Below are positions 53,901 through 63,209 of a stretch of DNA of 64,000 bases, piece after piece. Numbering within the stretch: the first letter of the stretch is position 1; each line of letters begins with the position of its first letter. The stretch spans positions 71,275,753-71,339,752 of the forward strand of contig CM072515.1 of the NCBI GenBank assembly GCA_036898135.1, read 5' to 3'. The translations under genes were made by a program, and so were the position numbers. The stretch is from Oncomelania hupensis. Lineage: Eukaryota; Mollusca; Gastropoda; Littorinimorpha; Pomatiopsidae. Under the pieces are notes generated by a model, which ran no database searches, was not told the origin of the DNA, and worked only from the letters and a program-made list of their open reading frames with translations.

Positions 53901-54530
53901 CCAACAGCAATTTATTTCTCTTCCTGATGGAGGGAAGGGAAGGAGAGGGGGGATTGGAAGATGATGATCCACCAAAGTCTAGTGGTGCACTTTCTTGGCC
54001 GTCCAGCGATACATGTAGGTATGCCAGCCGGAAGGGCAGTAGTGGTGGTGAAGGGGGGCAGGTGGAAGCGTCAAAGGTATCGACAGGGAGGGTCGCTGTA
54101 GGTGAAGTTGTAGGTGGGAAGTTTTCAATAGTATCACTATCACACACTATCTCATTGAGACTTTTCAATTCAGTATCTGAATTAGAAGATGGAAAACTGT
54201 ATGGAATATTCTCTCTATGACTAGTGTCAATGTTTTGTAGTGGCACAACAAGTGCCTGTGGTTTCTGTAATTGCTTCACTTTTCTACCAGATCTCACACC
54301 CCTAACACTCTTTCTCTTTACTAGGCCTAATTTTCTACATGTTGATACCACACAATTACTTAGTACACCAGATGTTCTGGATAACTGTTTGAGAAATGAT
54401 GCTGAGTATTGAAAAGTATTCATGCTACTCTGGGTGGCAATCAGAATGTAATTAAAACCAGGCTCAGTAGCTCTGTTCAACCATGCAATGTCAAAAACAT
54501 TGAGATGTACTCATGTATCCAACACAAAGA
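50955..54530 (-). mobile_element. L2/CR1-group LINE with intact ORF2
   Basis: Minus-strand element with an uninterrupted endonuclease-reverse transcriptase frame, a short 3' UTR and a 3' end GGCGCCTTACAAGATCACATC followed by (ATC)n near 50960-50985, the usual terminus for this group. The frame is open to a TGA near 54530. No ORF1 is evident upstream, so the element may be 5' truncated outside the coding region or lack ORF1. Confidence 0.85.
51055..54423 (-). CDS. LINE endonuclease/reverse transcriptase (ORF2), intact
   Basis: A polyprotein that nicks target DNA and reverse-transcribes its own RNA into it. The start is taken at the first ATG (54423, MNTFQYS; A at -3), giving about 1,122 residues; the frame is open for about 35 more codons upstream. 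Residues up to about 170 are Ser/Pro-rich with a basic patch (RKSVRGVRSGRKVK). The APE-type endonuclease follows: LGLFNAQS, VITEVWLKES (Glu), CVYRRPY, VLGDVNLHYD (Asp/Asn), HILDWVMSRS and FSDHFLVI (Asp-His), all key residues present. Reverse transcriptase: NFRPVSNLPYISKLLERVI, QSAYRAHHSCETSLL, CVLLDLSAAFDTLDH (motif A), CGVPQGSVLGPLLFCIYT (motif B), KMFADDTELY (motif C), VRNLGLYID. The C-terminal segment ends RSFKNAAPTLWNSLPLSL and KKGLKTYLF. No nonsense codon or frameshift is present, so it may be functional. Confidence 0.85.
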   Translation of the reverse strand: MNTFQYSASFLKQLSRTSGVLSNCVVSTCRKLGLVKRKSVRGVRSGRKVKQLQKPQALVVPLQNIDTSHRENIPYSFPSSNSDTELKSLNEIVCDSDTIENFPPTTSPTATLPVDTFDASTCPPSPPLLPFRLAYLHVSLDGQESAPLDFGGSSSSNPPSPSLPSIRKRNKLLLGLFNAQSTSKKADMIHDMILEKSLDILVITEVWLKESGDELVLTRMTPTGFTCVHQPRITNTCGGGIALIHNSSLTVRLLTAEKHISFESLCFILSHEKLSVHVMCVYRRPYTKVHRVPTSVFFDEFTPVLSAIAASHKYFIVLGDVNLHYDSPKDSDTKRICQLLNSLDISQLVTKVTHRRGHILDWVMSRSTVALVKTVDVEDQQFSDHFLVIAETIMSRPNPPKKIIHVRNIKGMRKEAFRKDLQDSNLLLSPPDDVEELVSLYNETLLSLLNKHAPERKKQVTERGDTGWMTPAVHDAKKARRRAERRWRTTGLEVDRQCFCKARNKCTVVVNKARAHHVQEALEDAGSDSGKMFSVVNRLLGGEASSPILPDMDCQAAATTLNHFFQAKIEEIQQSFRDDNQPPIVNITRPFIGEMLSHFAPVTAEQLKTIIARCKPTSSPVDPVPTKIVLDNIDILLPILVKIVNRSISQSVVPTPFKTALIKPLLKKHNLNPNECKNFRPVSNLPYISKLLERVIARQMISHLDQHNLSDRFQSAYRAHHSCETSLLRLMNDLLCNADAGDLTLCVLLDLSAAFDTLDHTVLLDRMSCEVGVTGPALDWFVSYLRNRTQYVTINHASSPETKLSCGVPQGSVLGPLLFCIYTCQLGSVVERHGLNRKMFADDTELYTAFRPTAQSAQEAVTSVEHCCEEVKNWMSSNRLKLNDLKTEILLCGSKTSLAKTSIDSVQIGEAKITPSDVVRNLGLYIDSRLTLSTHVSFIVRTCYFYIRMLGRLRPLLNLKTARSVATSLILSRLDYCNSCLWGLPKTQLQRLQLVQNTAARIVLKQKRNEHISPGLRSLHWLPVEKRLDYKILALAYQCFTSTAPTYLTELVSPYQPRRELRSGTQCRLETPSVRTSNTTKKTLGMRSFKNAAPTLWNSLPLSLKQAPSLPSFKKGLKTYLF

Positions 54531-55984
54531 CTACAGAAATGGCTTCCCTGAAAACTATTTCAAACTTCTTTTACACAAAATGTCCACAATATCATAAAAA
54601 TTCTGCACAAAAATTGTATCACCATGATCAGCATGATCTTACAAAGCACTGTACCAAAAAACTAGCACAAAAATGAAAGAGCTGATGGCTGAAAACACCA
54701 AGAGTTTATGAGAGACATTTTCTGCTGCTACCTAGCGCATGATTAGCCACTCACAGGATAAAGAGTAACCAAGCTGGACCTGGAAGAAGATAGGTAGTGA
54801 CACTTTACTATAGTGAAACATTTATTCGCTCAACTTGCACGAGTTCAAGTACTTAAAATAAATGTTTTCAGAAATTTAAAGTGTAGCCTTTCAGAAGTAC
54901 TCCCCCCCCCCCCCCTCTTAAAAGTACTTCCTCCGGGGAGTCATGCACAGACTAGACCTCGGTTTATACTCTCATTCGATATGAAAAACATGCAGAGGTC
55001 GGAAGAGAACATGGTGTGACATGTGAAGGTTTTAGTTAGGGTACCATGGTCCAAAGGATCGCGGAGGTGAGGGGTGGGGGAGAGGGATTCCACTGACTTA
55101 GCGGGTGCAAAACAAAATTGCGATTGCTTTCCACTAAGCAAGTGTCTAAGCCTTGTTTTATCAAAACGGGAACTACCAGGCACGCCGCAAGATTCCGCTG
55201 CATCTCCGCCCTATCAGGAAAAAAAATGGTTTGGAGAATTTTGTATTGGTCTACTGCTGAAGTGCAATGCACGCTGTCTAATTCCTTCCACAGCTGCCGT
55301 AGCTATTAGCTCAAGAAGTTTTTCCAAATAAGTTTCAGCATAGCGGAGACTCGCAGAGGCAGAGGCTTATCCGCTGCTCTGTGTCGCGAGCAGCTGTTGG
55401 GGCTTACCACAAGGGCAGTAACCAAGTAGACTGGATCATCGATAGCAACGAGGAAGTGGTTTCTTCGATAGCACAGCTGTAGCAGCAACAGTATGACTTT
55501 ATAGATAGATAGAACCCGCTGCGCTATCGAGGTGTCCATTCTCCTTGGTTCATGCCCTTGTGAGCTGACCGGCAAGGCATAATGGTTCAGTCGACGCTAT
55601 CTTGCTCACTCACTGCTGTCAAACATAGACTTGCCCCAGAAGTGAACTTACCTCTCGCGCAATTAGCGAATACGCATGGGGCCTATAGCGAGTCTCAGCT
55701 GCATTGTGTGCGCTGTCAGAGACGCCATGCTTAGAACGCTTGATCACTCCACCTCTTCGGTCTACTACACTTTCCCGCCACATAGTTCCTAATATTTATT
55801 ATTCAGAAACAACGAGTAGTTTTGTTTTTCTTGTTCTTTTTTTACTTTTATTTTATATTTTTTAAGTTCTCCAGTTAAAACTGTCTTTCGTGCGCTTTAT
55901 TGTCTTATACTTCTGTGTAGTTCAAAGAAAACATGTTACAATTGTCTAATCAATAATGGTATTGGATTTTGTCGGTCTAAATTT
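54531..55984. other. No gene recognised; short SINE piece
   Basis: Contains a C run (54901-54914) and a minus-strand family A SINE piece (ATGCACAGACTAGACCTCGG then TTTATACTCTCAT, about 54942-54980). Two short minus-strand frames at 55036-55575 have no recognised domain. Confidence 0.4.
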
Positions 55985-56078
55985 GTAAAATAAATTTTGG
56001 TTTCCTTTCAGTCTTGTGATAGCGGTCTCCATGCTTTTACACCACTTGTTTGAGTAATGAATGTGTGTTCGTTAAGTC
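55985..56078 (+). repeat. Fragment of the 29.1 kb repeat, cut by RTE
   Basis: GATAGCGGTCTCCATGCTTT, TACACCACTTGTTTGAGT and ATGTGTGTTCG match the 5' part of 29086-29200. It breaks off where the RTE tail begins. Confidence 0.6.
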
Positions 56079-56079
56079 A

Positions 56080-56765
56080 TCAATTCTATCCTATCCCATC
56101 CTATCCCGTAACACGAAGGTCATTAGGGCACCACAGAGGATCTTTTAACCAGGGTACTCCATCTTTCTCTGTCCTCAGCAACCCTCAGTGGCTTCGCTCA
56201 GTGTCCAACCAGTCCGTTCACGAATGTTGTCCTCCAAACCTCTCTTTTTGTCTCCCTCTTCTTCTGCCTCCTTGCACCGTGCCTTGCAGGATGGTCTTTG
56301 CAAGTCTTGATGCTCTAGTGACGTGGCAATATTATCGGAGTTTCCGTTTCTTCACCACTGTGAGTAGGTCATCGTATTGTCCAATGGCTTGTGTGATGGG
56401 TCTGTCGGACTTCGGCGTTGGTGATGTGCTGGGTATAGGAAATGCCCAGAAGTCTTCTGTTGCACCTCATCTCAATGCTTTGTATTCTTCGTTGTAGATC
56501 TGCTGTGAGGGTTCATGTTTCGCAAGCGTATAGGAAGATGGAGATGACAAGGAAGCGCAGCAGCCTTACCTTGGAATGTAGACTGATGGTCCTGTCTTTC
56601 CAAAGGGGCTTCAACCTTGTCAGGGCAGCAGTTGTTTGTGCTATCCTGGAGAGGACTTCCAATCGGGACACATTCTCTGATACAATGGCTCCTAAATATT
56701 TGAAGCTATGCGCTGTGTTGAGGGATTGGCTTTGGACATTGATGTCCGTGTTGATGCCATTTAGT
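56080..56765 (-). mobile_element. RTE/BovB-like LINE, 5' truncated fragment
   Basis: The plus strand begins with TATCC repeats (the reversed tail) and CCCGTAACACGAAGGTC, and ends at GATGTCCGTGTTGATGCC. It is the antisense of the C-terminal 220 codons, with KKRKL, YTQHIT and LYACET-type segments recognisable but broken by frameshifts. Confidence 0.82.
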
Positions 56766-56959
56766 AATTAATCCATAATAATTAGGAAAGTAGTAGAAAT
56801 GGATGTTGACAGAAGCAAGAGAGACTGGAAAGAGAAGGAGGGGTTGACGAGAAAGCGGTGGAGGTGGAGGTGAGGGGAAGGGGGGGGGAGGAGAAGAAGG
56901 CGGAATGGTACAAAGGACAAGTAAAAACGAAAGAAGAGGATGATGACGATGATAGAAGA

Positions 56960-57135
56960 ATAGTAATGACGACTGCGCACACTCCTGTGCGAGCGGGGAT
57001 GAGGGACCTAGCTAGTGGCTGCTGGGTATATTTATGTAGCCGACGCAGAATCTTTAGTCCATGCGCGGAATGCGTGCGTGCACAGACTAGACCTTGGTTT
57101 GTACTCTCATCCGGATGGACTAACAGAACATTTGC
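56960..57135 (-). mobile_element. SINE family A variant, fragment
   Basis: TGCTGGGTATATTTATGTAG, GAATGCGTGCGTGCACAGAC and TTTGTACTCTCATCC match 38935-39225. Confidence 0.6.
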
Positions 57136-57354
57136 TTTGGCCGAACGAATGCGCCGCACTACGGGACTCATGAAATTTAATCCTTGTCATAACAGCAAGC
57201 TGCACTCCACTATTGTTGATAAACGTTTAAAGTATTTCGTCACAATAAGTAGGCTATATCGCACCAGTTACTAGTTTTTAATCCTGGTAGTTCAAAAGCT
57301 AACGGTAGTCCAGTTTTCTTCTTTCGGCGGGACTGTTATAGTAGGCCTTCCCTA

Positions 57355-57732
57355 CCCTATCCCTATCCAATCCCGTAATTCAAAGGTCGTTGGGGCACCA
57401 CAGAAGATCGTTTAACCAGCGTACTCCATCTTTCTCTGTTCTCAGCAACCCTCATGCCTTCGTTCAGTGCCAAACCAGTCCATTCTCGAATGTTGTCCTC
57501 CCACCTCTTTTTCTGTCTCCCTCTTCTTCTGCCTCCTTGCACCGTGGCTTGCCGGATGGTTTTTGCAAGGCCTGATGCTCTGGTGACGTGGCAATACCAT
57601 CGGAGTTTCCGTTTTTTCACCCCTTTGGGCAAGTCATCGTGTTGTCTAATGGCCTGTGTGATGGTCTGTCGGACTTCGTTATTGATGATGTGCTGGATAT
57701 GGAAAATGACCAGAAGTCTTCTGTAGCACCTC
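57355..57732 (-). mobile_element. RTE/BovB-like LINE, short 3' fragment
   Basis: An 89-codon minus-strand frame reads VKKRKLRWYCHVTRASGLAK and GRQKKRWEDNIREW to PQRPLNYGIG, then a CCTATCC tail. The 5' junction lies at GTAGCACCTC (57732). Confidence 0.85.
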
Positions 57733-57887
57733 TGCGTAATTATTTAAATATATATTACCATGCGTAATTCTATACAGTACGTAACAGACAAATACATTAG
57801 CAAACAAAAGCAATATAAACTCATAGCTAGGTTTGAAAGGATACGCTTAATTTGTCTATTTTCGATCGGTGCAAGGATGTTTCAAGG

Positions 57888-59216
57888 TGTTACACTCGTT
57901 GTTTGTTTTTTTATCAGTAGCTGATTCAGCCCCAATGCTTGAATCCTGATAGGTGTAACTCAGATTCGTTTATCCACGCAATCTGTTCACTCAGCAAGAA
58001 GACAGGAGTCGTCGTATGAAGTTTTCCAACTTTATTCAGCGAAAATCAACAACTGCATACTGTTACACTCGATGTTGTGTTTTTTTCTATCAGTAGTTGA
58101 TTCAGCCCCGATGCTTGAAATCCCGATAGGTGTAACTCAGATTCGTTTATCCACGCAACCCGTTCAATCATCAACAAGGCAGGAGTCGTCGTTTGAAGTT
58201 TTCCACTTTTATTCAGCATACATCAACAACTGCATACAATCGCTCAAACGTTTTTCACTTTACAATTCTCGACTATCAACTTTCCACTTTTTACAACTTT
58301 CTCAACTCTAATACAACAGCTCTCTCTACTTTCAACTCTCTCTTATTTTGAAACAGTGCGGCACTTATATAGTCTCTACATACTCCAGAACAGGCGAGAA
58401 AACCCCTGCATGGAACACCACAACCAATCAAAAGTAATTTCATCATCACTGTCTCACGTCATACAACCTTATTTGGAATGGAAGTTTCTATAGTTACCGC
58501 TAGAATTATCCATACGCTTCGATCGATAGTAAACAAACAATTCTAGAAAATTCTCAAATAATATCGACCAACTAAAAACACCAACGTTATACAAAGCTTC
58601 TTCTAATAACAACGCAAAATCCAATCAAAGATAAATACACTCTATTACTGCATGCTTAGCAAAGTAAAACGATCTGATCTATCGCGCGCGTCACACACGC
58701 AAACTACTATCGCACGCGTTTCACACATAAGTCTACCATCGCACGCGTCTCCAACGTAACACATACAATCGCTCAATCGCTTTTCGCTTCCTCAACTTTC
58801 AACTATCTCTCTTTACAATTCAACTTTCGTTTGAAACAGTGCGGTACATATATAGTCTCTCTATACTCCAGACACATTTAGAACACTCCAGCATGACGCA
58901 CCACAACCAATCAAAAACAAACTTCGTCATCGCTGTCTTACGTCATACAACTTTCTTCATCATAAAATAACCTCTCAGCTTCTATTGGATCTATCTAGAT
59001 CCTTCGATCGATGGTAAACAACCAACTCTAGAAAATTCTCAAATAATATCGATCAACTAAAATTATCAACATTATACCAAGCTTCTTCTAACAACAATGC
59101 AAAATCAAATCAAATATAAATACATTCTGTTATTGAATGCTTTGCAAAACAAAACGATCGGATCGGATCTATCGTGCGCGTCCCACACGCACCATCGCGC
59201 GTGTCTCAACGTAATA
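57888..59216 (+). mobile_element. Outer solo LTR of the TGTTAC family
   Basis: It starts TGTTACACTCG at 57888 and ends CAACGTAATA (expected GTAACA) at 59216. It is flanked by CAAGG (57883-57887) and TAAGG (59217-59221), a 5 bp duplication with one change. Without the inner insertion it is about 623 bases. The shared LTR blocks are CAGGAGTCGTCGTATGAAG, CAACAACTGCATAC, TATATAGTCTC (TATA-like), ACCACAACCAATCAAAA (CCAAT-like) and GATCGGATCTATCGTG. Confidence 0.82.
58061..58761 (+). mobile_element. Inner solo LTR nested in the outer one
   Basis: A complete TGTTACACTC...CCAACGTAACA unit of 701 bases with a perfect 5 bp target duplication CATAC (58056-58060 and 58762-58766). The host sequence, CAACAACTG-CATAC-AATCGCTCAA, is the outer LTR. 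Such a 5 bp duplication with TG...CA ends is the signature of LTR-retrotransposon integrase. Confidence 0.88.
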
Positions 59217-59879
<663 letters not shown>

Positions 59880-59944
59880 ACGGTCAGTAACACTGTGTCC
59901 TCGATGTCCAAGTTACGAGATATGGGATGTATGTTCGGTACATT

Positions 59945-60490
59945 ATATTACATGATTATTGCTTTAGGTCCAGCGGACTCTTCCGATCCAATTCAGGACC
60001 GGACAACCCCTGATCCGCATAAAAGTATGGCTGAAACAACCCTAGTGGTAAAACTGAAAGCTCTCCACCAGCCAGTCACTTTACAATAAAGACATCCCAC
60101 GCAGGGGACGCTGAGGCTATACTCTAATTTATCGAACCCCCGTTTACAAAAACCAAATAGAATACAAACATTATAAATTATCAACAAAACACATACATAT
60201 AAAATGGCTACATTGCTAAATAATAACATCATAGGAAGCCCTAGTGACCATCTGGCAGAAAGCGTCCAATATTCCCAAGCTGATCCAACAGACCTCACAC
60301 ATAAATAAGGAGCCTTGTCCCGGAAGAGTTTTCAAGAAAAAAGGTAGGTGACTGGTCTAGCGAAGAAGAAGATAGTATAGCAGATTGATAGAACAGAGCA
60401 GGAATGAGAAAGAGCAAATGAGAAAGACAGCGACAGTGGGAATTTAAAGCACTAAATTTCCAGAAAGTGGGGATACTATTTATACTGAAA
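59945..60490 (-). mobile_element. ~540 bp element with LINE hairpin tail, copy 2
   Basis: The reverse complement begins TATAAATAGTATCCCCAC and ends with GGTCCTGAATTGGATCGG ... GTCCGCTGGACCTAAAGC. It is an inverted partner of 32235-32755. This copy has the GGACCTAAAGC type of tail (as at 4168 and 28312), whereas copy 1 has CCCTATAAAC. Confidence 0.65.
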
Positions 60491-61082
60491 CCCCCGGCAT
60501 CCCGACGGGGGAGTATGTTCGGTAGGTAACGATGGGATGTAGAAGATGAAGGAAGTGGGGGTATGGGCAATGAAGGAAGGGAGGAAGATACAAACCGTCA
60601 CGCTGCGTAGCCGAGCCTAGCCCAAGGGTTTCGTTTGTCTCTCACTTGTGAGAGGTCCTCAGCGAGTTTCATCTACGCTGTGTCCCCCTCAATTTACATA
60701 GGTTTCCTTCTTGGGATAAATACTTCCGCTATAGAAGACCATAGTTTACTAGTTAACTGTGAGGAACCACGTGTTTTGGGTGTCAAAGTTACGAGAAAAC
60801 CACGTTACAAGATACTTAGGAGCGCTGCCCACCAAGGAGTTTCTAATCAAATGTGTACATTCATAAGAAAAGTAGTCTACTTATGCTACAGCACATTGAG
60901 TGGCTGATACTACCCGAGGCATACGTTTCACTACTCGCTTCCACTGGTCAGCGTAAGCAGGCATGCGTAGTGCGTAGACCCTGCTTGTGAAAAAGACCCT
61001 GTGTCACATCCTTCAAGTTCCGGGTCTCCTAGTTTATCCGAGCGCCTTTGCGCATGCGCCAGGTCATGTCGGGGCGGCTTTT
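60491..61082. other. No gene recognised
   Basis: A 90-codon frame at 60635-60907 (+) has no domain, signal peptide or splice context that I recognise. Confidence 0.35.
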
Positions 61083-61180
61083 TCACGAAGTTCTTAGGCG
61101 TCATAACCCTAACCCTAACCCAAACCCTAACCCTAACCCTAAACTTTTAACTCTAACCCAAACCCTAACCCTAACCCTTA
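61083..61180 (-). repeat. Degenerate interstitial telomere-like repeats
   Basis: Two blocks of CCCTAA units (TTAGGG on the minus strand) with CCCAAA variants, split by AACTTTTAACTC. This is the ancestral animal telomere motif, but the block is internal and short. Confidence 0.85.
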
Positions 61181-61454
61181 CGAAGACTATGATAGCACTG
61201 TGCGCATGCGTCGAATTTTGTAACTCGTCGACCAATCAGAATGCTCCCATTCGCTCCCAGCCCAGCTAAGATACTAGGAACTGTGACGATGTCACACCTG
61301 CTTGTAAATAGCTTTATGCTGCCCTCATCTCACTGTCTGAATCCCTCCGCAATATAGTTTGTGATATTATCTGGAAATCAACGAGTACTTTTTCATTTAC
61401 ATAAAAAGGTTTTTAAAAATTAATTGACTAAATCAGGAATGCGGATAAACTAAT

Positions 61455-61860
61455 GGGTCGATTCAGCCCCGATGCTTGAATCTTGTGTTACTCGAATTCG
61501 TTATCCACGCAGCCCGTTCACTCAGCAACAAGGCAGGAGTCGTCGTTATAATGAGGTTTTCCAACTTTATTTAGCAAACCGTATCAACAACTGCATACAA
61601 AAATCTCTTTCAGGAAAACGCCCTTCTAGACAAGCAGACAGCGCTACTTATCTAGTCTATATCAACAAGGCAGGAAAAAAAATGCAGAAAGTTCCAGAAA
61701 AACGCAGTCAACGTGCTACCACATCAACTCCAAAAAAATAAAACTCGTCACCGGAGTCGTACGTCATAGAACGTTCTACGCATTTCGAAAAAATAATAGA
61801 ATTTTCCATCAGTAAACAAACATTATGTAAGATCCCTTCCAACAGCAGCATAGAACAAAG
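61455..61860 (+). mobile_element. LTR fragment of the TGTTAC family
   Basis: GATTCAGCCCCGATGCTTG, AAGGCAGGAGTCGTCG, AACAACTGCATAC, AACTCGTCACCGGAGTCG. The TGTTAC start and GTAACA end are both missing. Confidence 0.7.
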
Positions 61861-62043
61861 GAAAATAAATGCTAAACTTGAACTGCTTGTGCCTAAACAT
61901 AGTCTTCATATTCACAACTTTCAGGCACCTCTCATAAAAACTCGTGGGTATCGCCATTATAAATTAAAACGAGGTTAGAATGAAACCAAGTTCCGGTCTG
62001 GCTTGTTTTGCTTTTATCAAAGCTTGATGCGTGACTTTTAAAT

Positions 62044-62241
62044 ATGGCAAATTGCCGAAAACGACGATTGTTAGAGCCAGAAAACGAGTGGGATAAGTAT
62101 AAAAACGGTGGAGGAAGTACATGCTCAGTGAAAGAATGCAAAAAACAATCGCAGAGGCTTGTATTTGTGGCGACTTCGGAGGTGCGTCGATCATCGACAG
62201 AAAGTGAAACAGGACCTGAAGACTCTTGTAGTTTTCCATAG
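62044..62241 (+). CDS. Small open frame of unknown meaning
   Basis: 65 codons from an ATG in fair context (AATATGG), basic at the start (MANCRKRRLLEPENEWDKY) with a CSVKEC pair. A possible donor (GGAG|GTGCGT) lies at about 62180. No domain is recognised, so it may be a first exon or a chance frame. Confidence 0.15.
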   Translation: MANCRKRRLLEPENEWDKYKNGGGSTCSVKECKKQSQRLVFVATSEVRRSSTESETGPEDSCSFP

Positions 62242-62286
62242 CTTCGCCGTCGCAACCTTCACAAAACACGAAGAAGTTGATTATGT

Positions 62287-62400
62287 TAGGCGAGCGTTGT
62301 GGCCAAGTGGGCTAAGGCGGGACTAACTTGCCTTGTCCACAAGCCAGAAACCGATGGCGCCTGACAGGTGTGGGTTCGAGCCAGCATCTGGGCGTTATGT
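62287..62400 (+). mobile_element. tRNA-derived SINE head, family D
   Basis: GCGTTGTGGCCAAGTGGGCT (A box), GACTAACTTGCCTTGTCCAC, GCGCCTGACAGGTGTGGG, TTCGAGCC (B box) and CATCTGGGCG. It is a plus-strand partner of 3655-3768. Confidence 0.65.
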
Positions 62401-63116
62401 TTTTCCGAATATTTTTCAAAAATTCACAAATAATGTTAGGTAGGTAGGGTTTAGGCGCGCCACTGGCGATAGAAAGAGATAATAAACTGCAGCAAAAAAA
62501 AAAATATATGTGAGGGTACGATTCTGGTGGCCAGTGACACATGTTACTATTCTTGAATATTTGGAAATAACTCACTAAAACACGCGGAGAAAGAAACCGG
62601 AAGTATGTTTCATTGAGGGGATTCCCGTTGGTGCATAGGATAGCAGAAAAGTGTGAATATATAGTGCGCATTTCAGTCGTAACACAGGCCAACCGCAGTG
62701 ACTAATGCAAACGCAAACGAAAGTCTCGGCTTGTGTCGGCTACGCAGTGTGCTGCTGTTAGGAGAATAAGTTATGGTCAGTTACATGTTTCTGTTCATCA
62801 AAGTTACCAGATCTGTGCCAGTCACGCAAACATTAAAGTGTCCACAGTGTCTTCTGAAACAAAACTGGCTTTTATCTTCGACGGCTGTAGTTTAAGGTCA
62901 ATAACACTGTTTTGTCGTATATGCCAAAGTTACGAGTTGTTTCAGGATCAACCAACAACTTTCACGTTCGGTTTAGAAATGCTTGATTTGATTTCGTACT
63001 GTTTGGTGTATTTGTTTCTTTCGAGAAACTTGTTGGGGAAAGCATGGAGATATAGCTAGATAAGGATTGTTCACGTTCATTTCTGTGCGTCGCTGTCTGT
63101 CTGTTTCTGTCTGTCT
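62401..63116. other. No gene recognised
   Basis: A 108-codon frame (62733-63059) lacks any recognised domain. The text GTCAATAACACTG ... CAAAGTTACGAG at about 62900-62935 resembles GTCAGTAACACTG ... CAAGTTACGAG at 59883-59920, so part of this may be repeat. Confidence 0.35.
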
Positions 63117-63121
63117 GTACT

Positions 63122-63205
<84 letters not shown>
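63117..63205 (+). repeat. (CTGT)n then (CT)n microsatellite
   Basis: A CTGT tetranucleotide run to about 63166, then a CT run to about 63205, directly against the LINE fragment that follows. Confidence 0.95.

Positions 63206-63206
<1 letters not shown>

Positions 63207-63209
<3 letters not shown>

Noticed and set aside
55036..55575. A possible transposase on the minus strand
   Set aside because: Short frames with no recognisable motif; the frames change and no terminal repeats were found.
56057..56771. Plus-strand frames of 146 and 109 codons at 56.1-56.8 kb
   Set aside because: They are antisense shadows of the minus-strand RTE fragment. The same holds for plus-strand frames at 17.7-19.5 kb and minus-strand frames at 39.7-40.4 kb.
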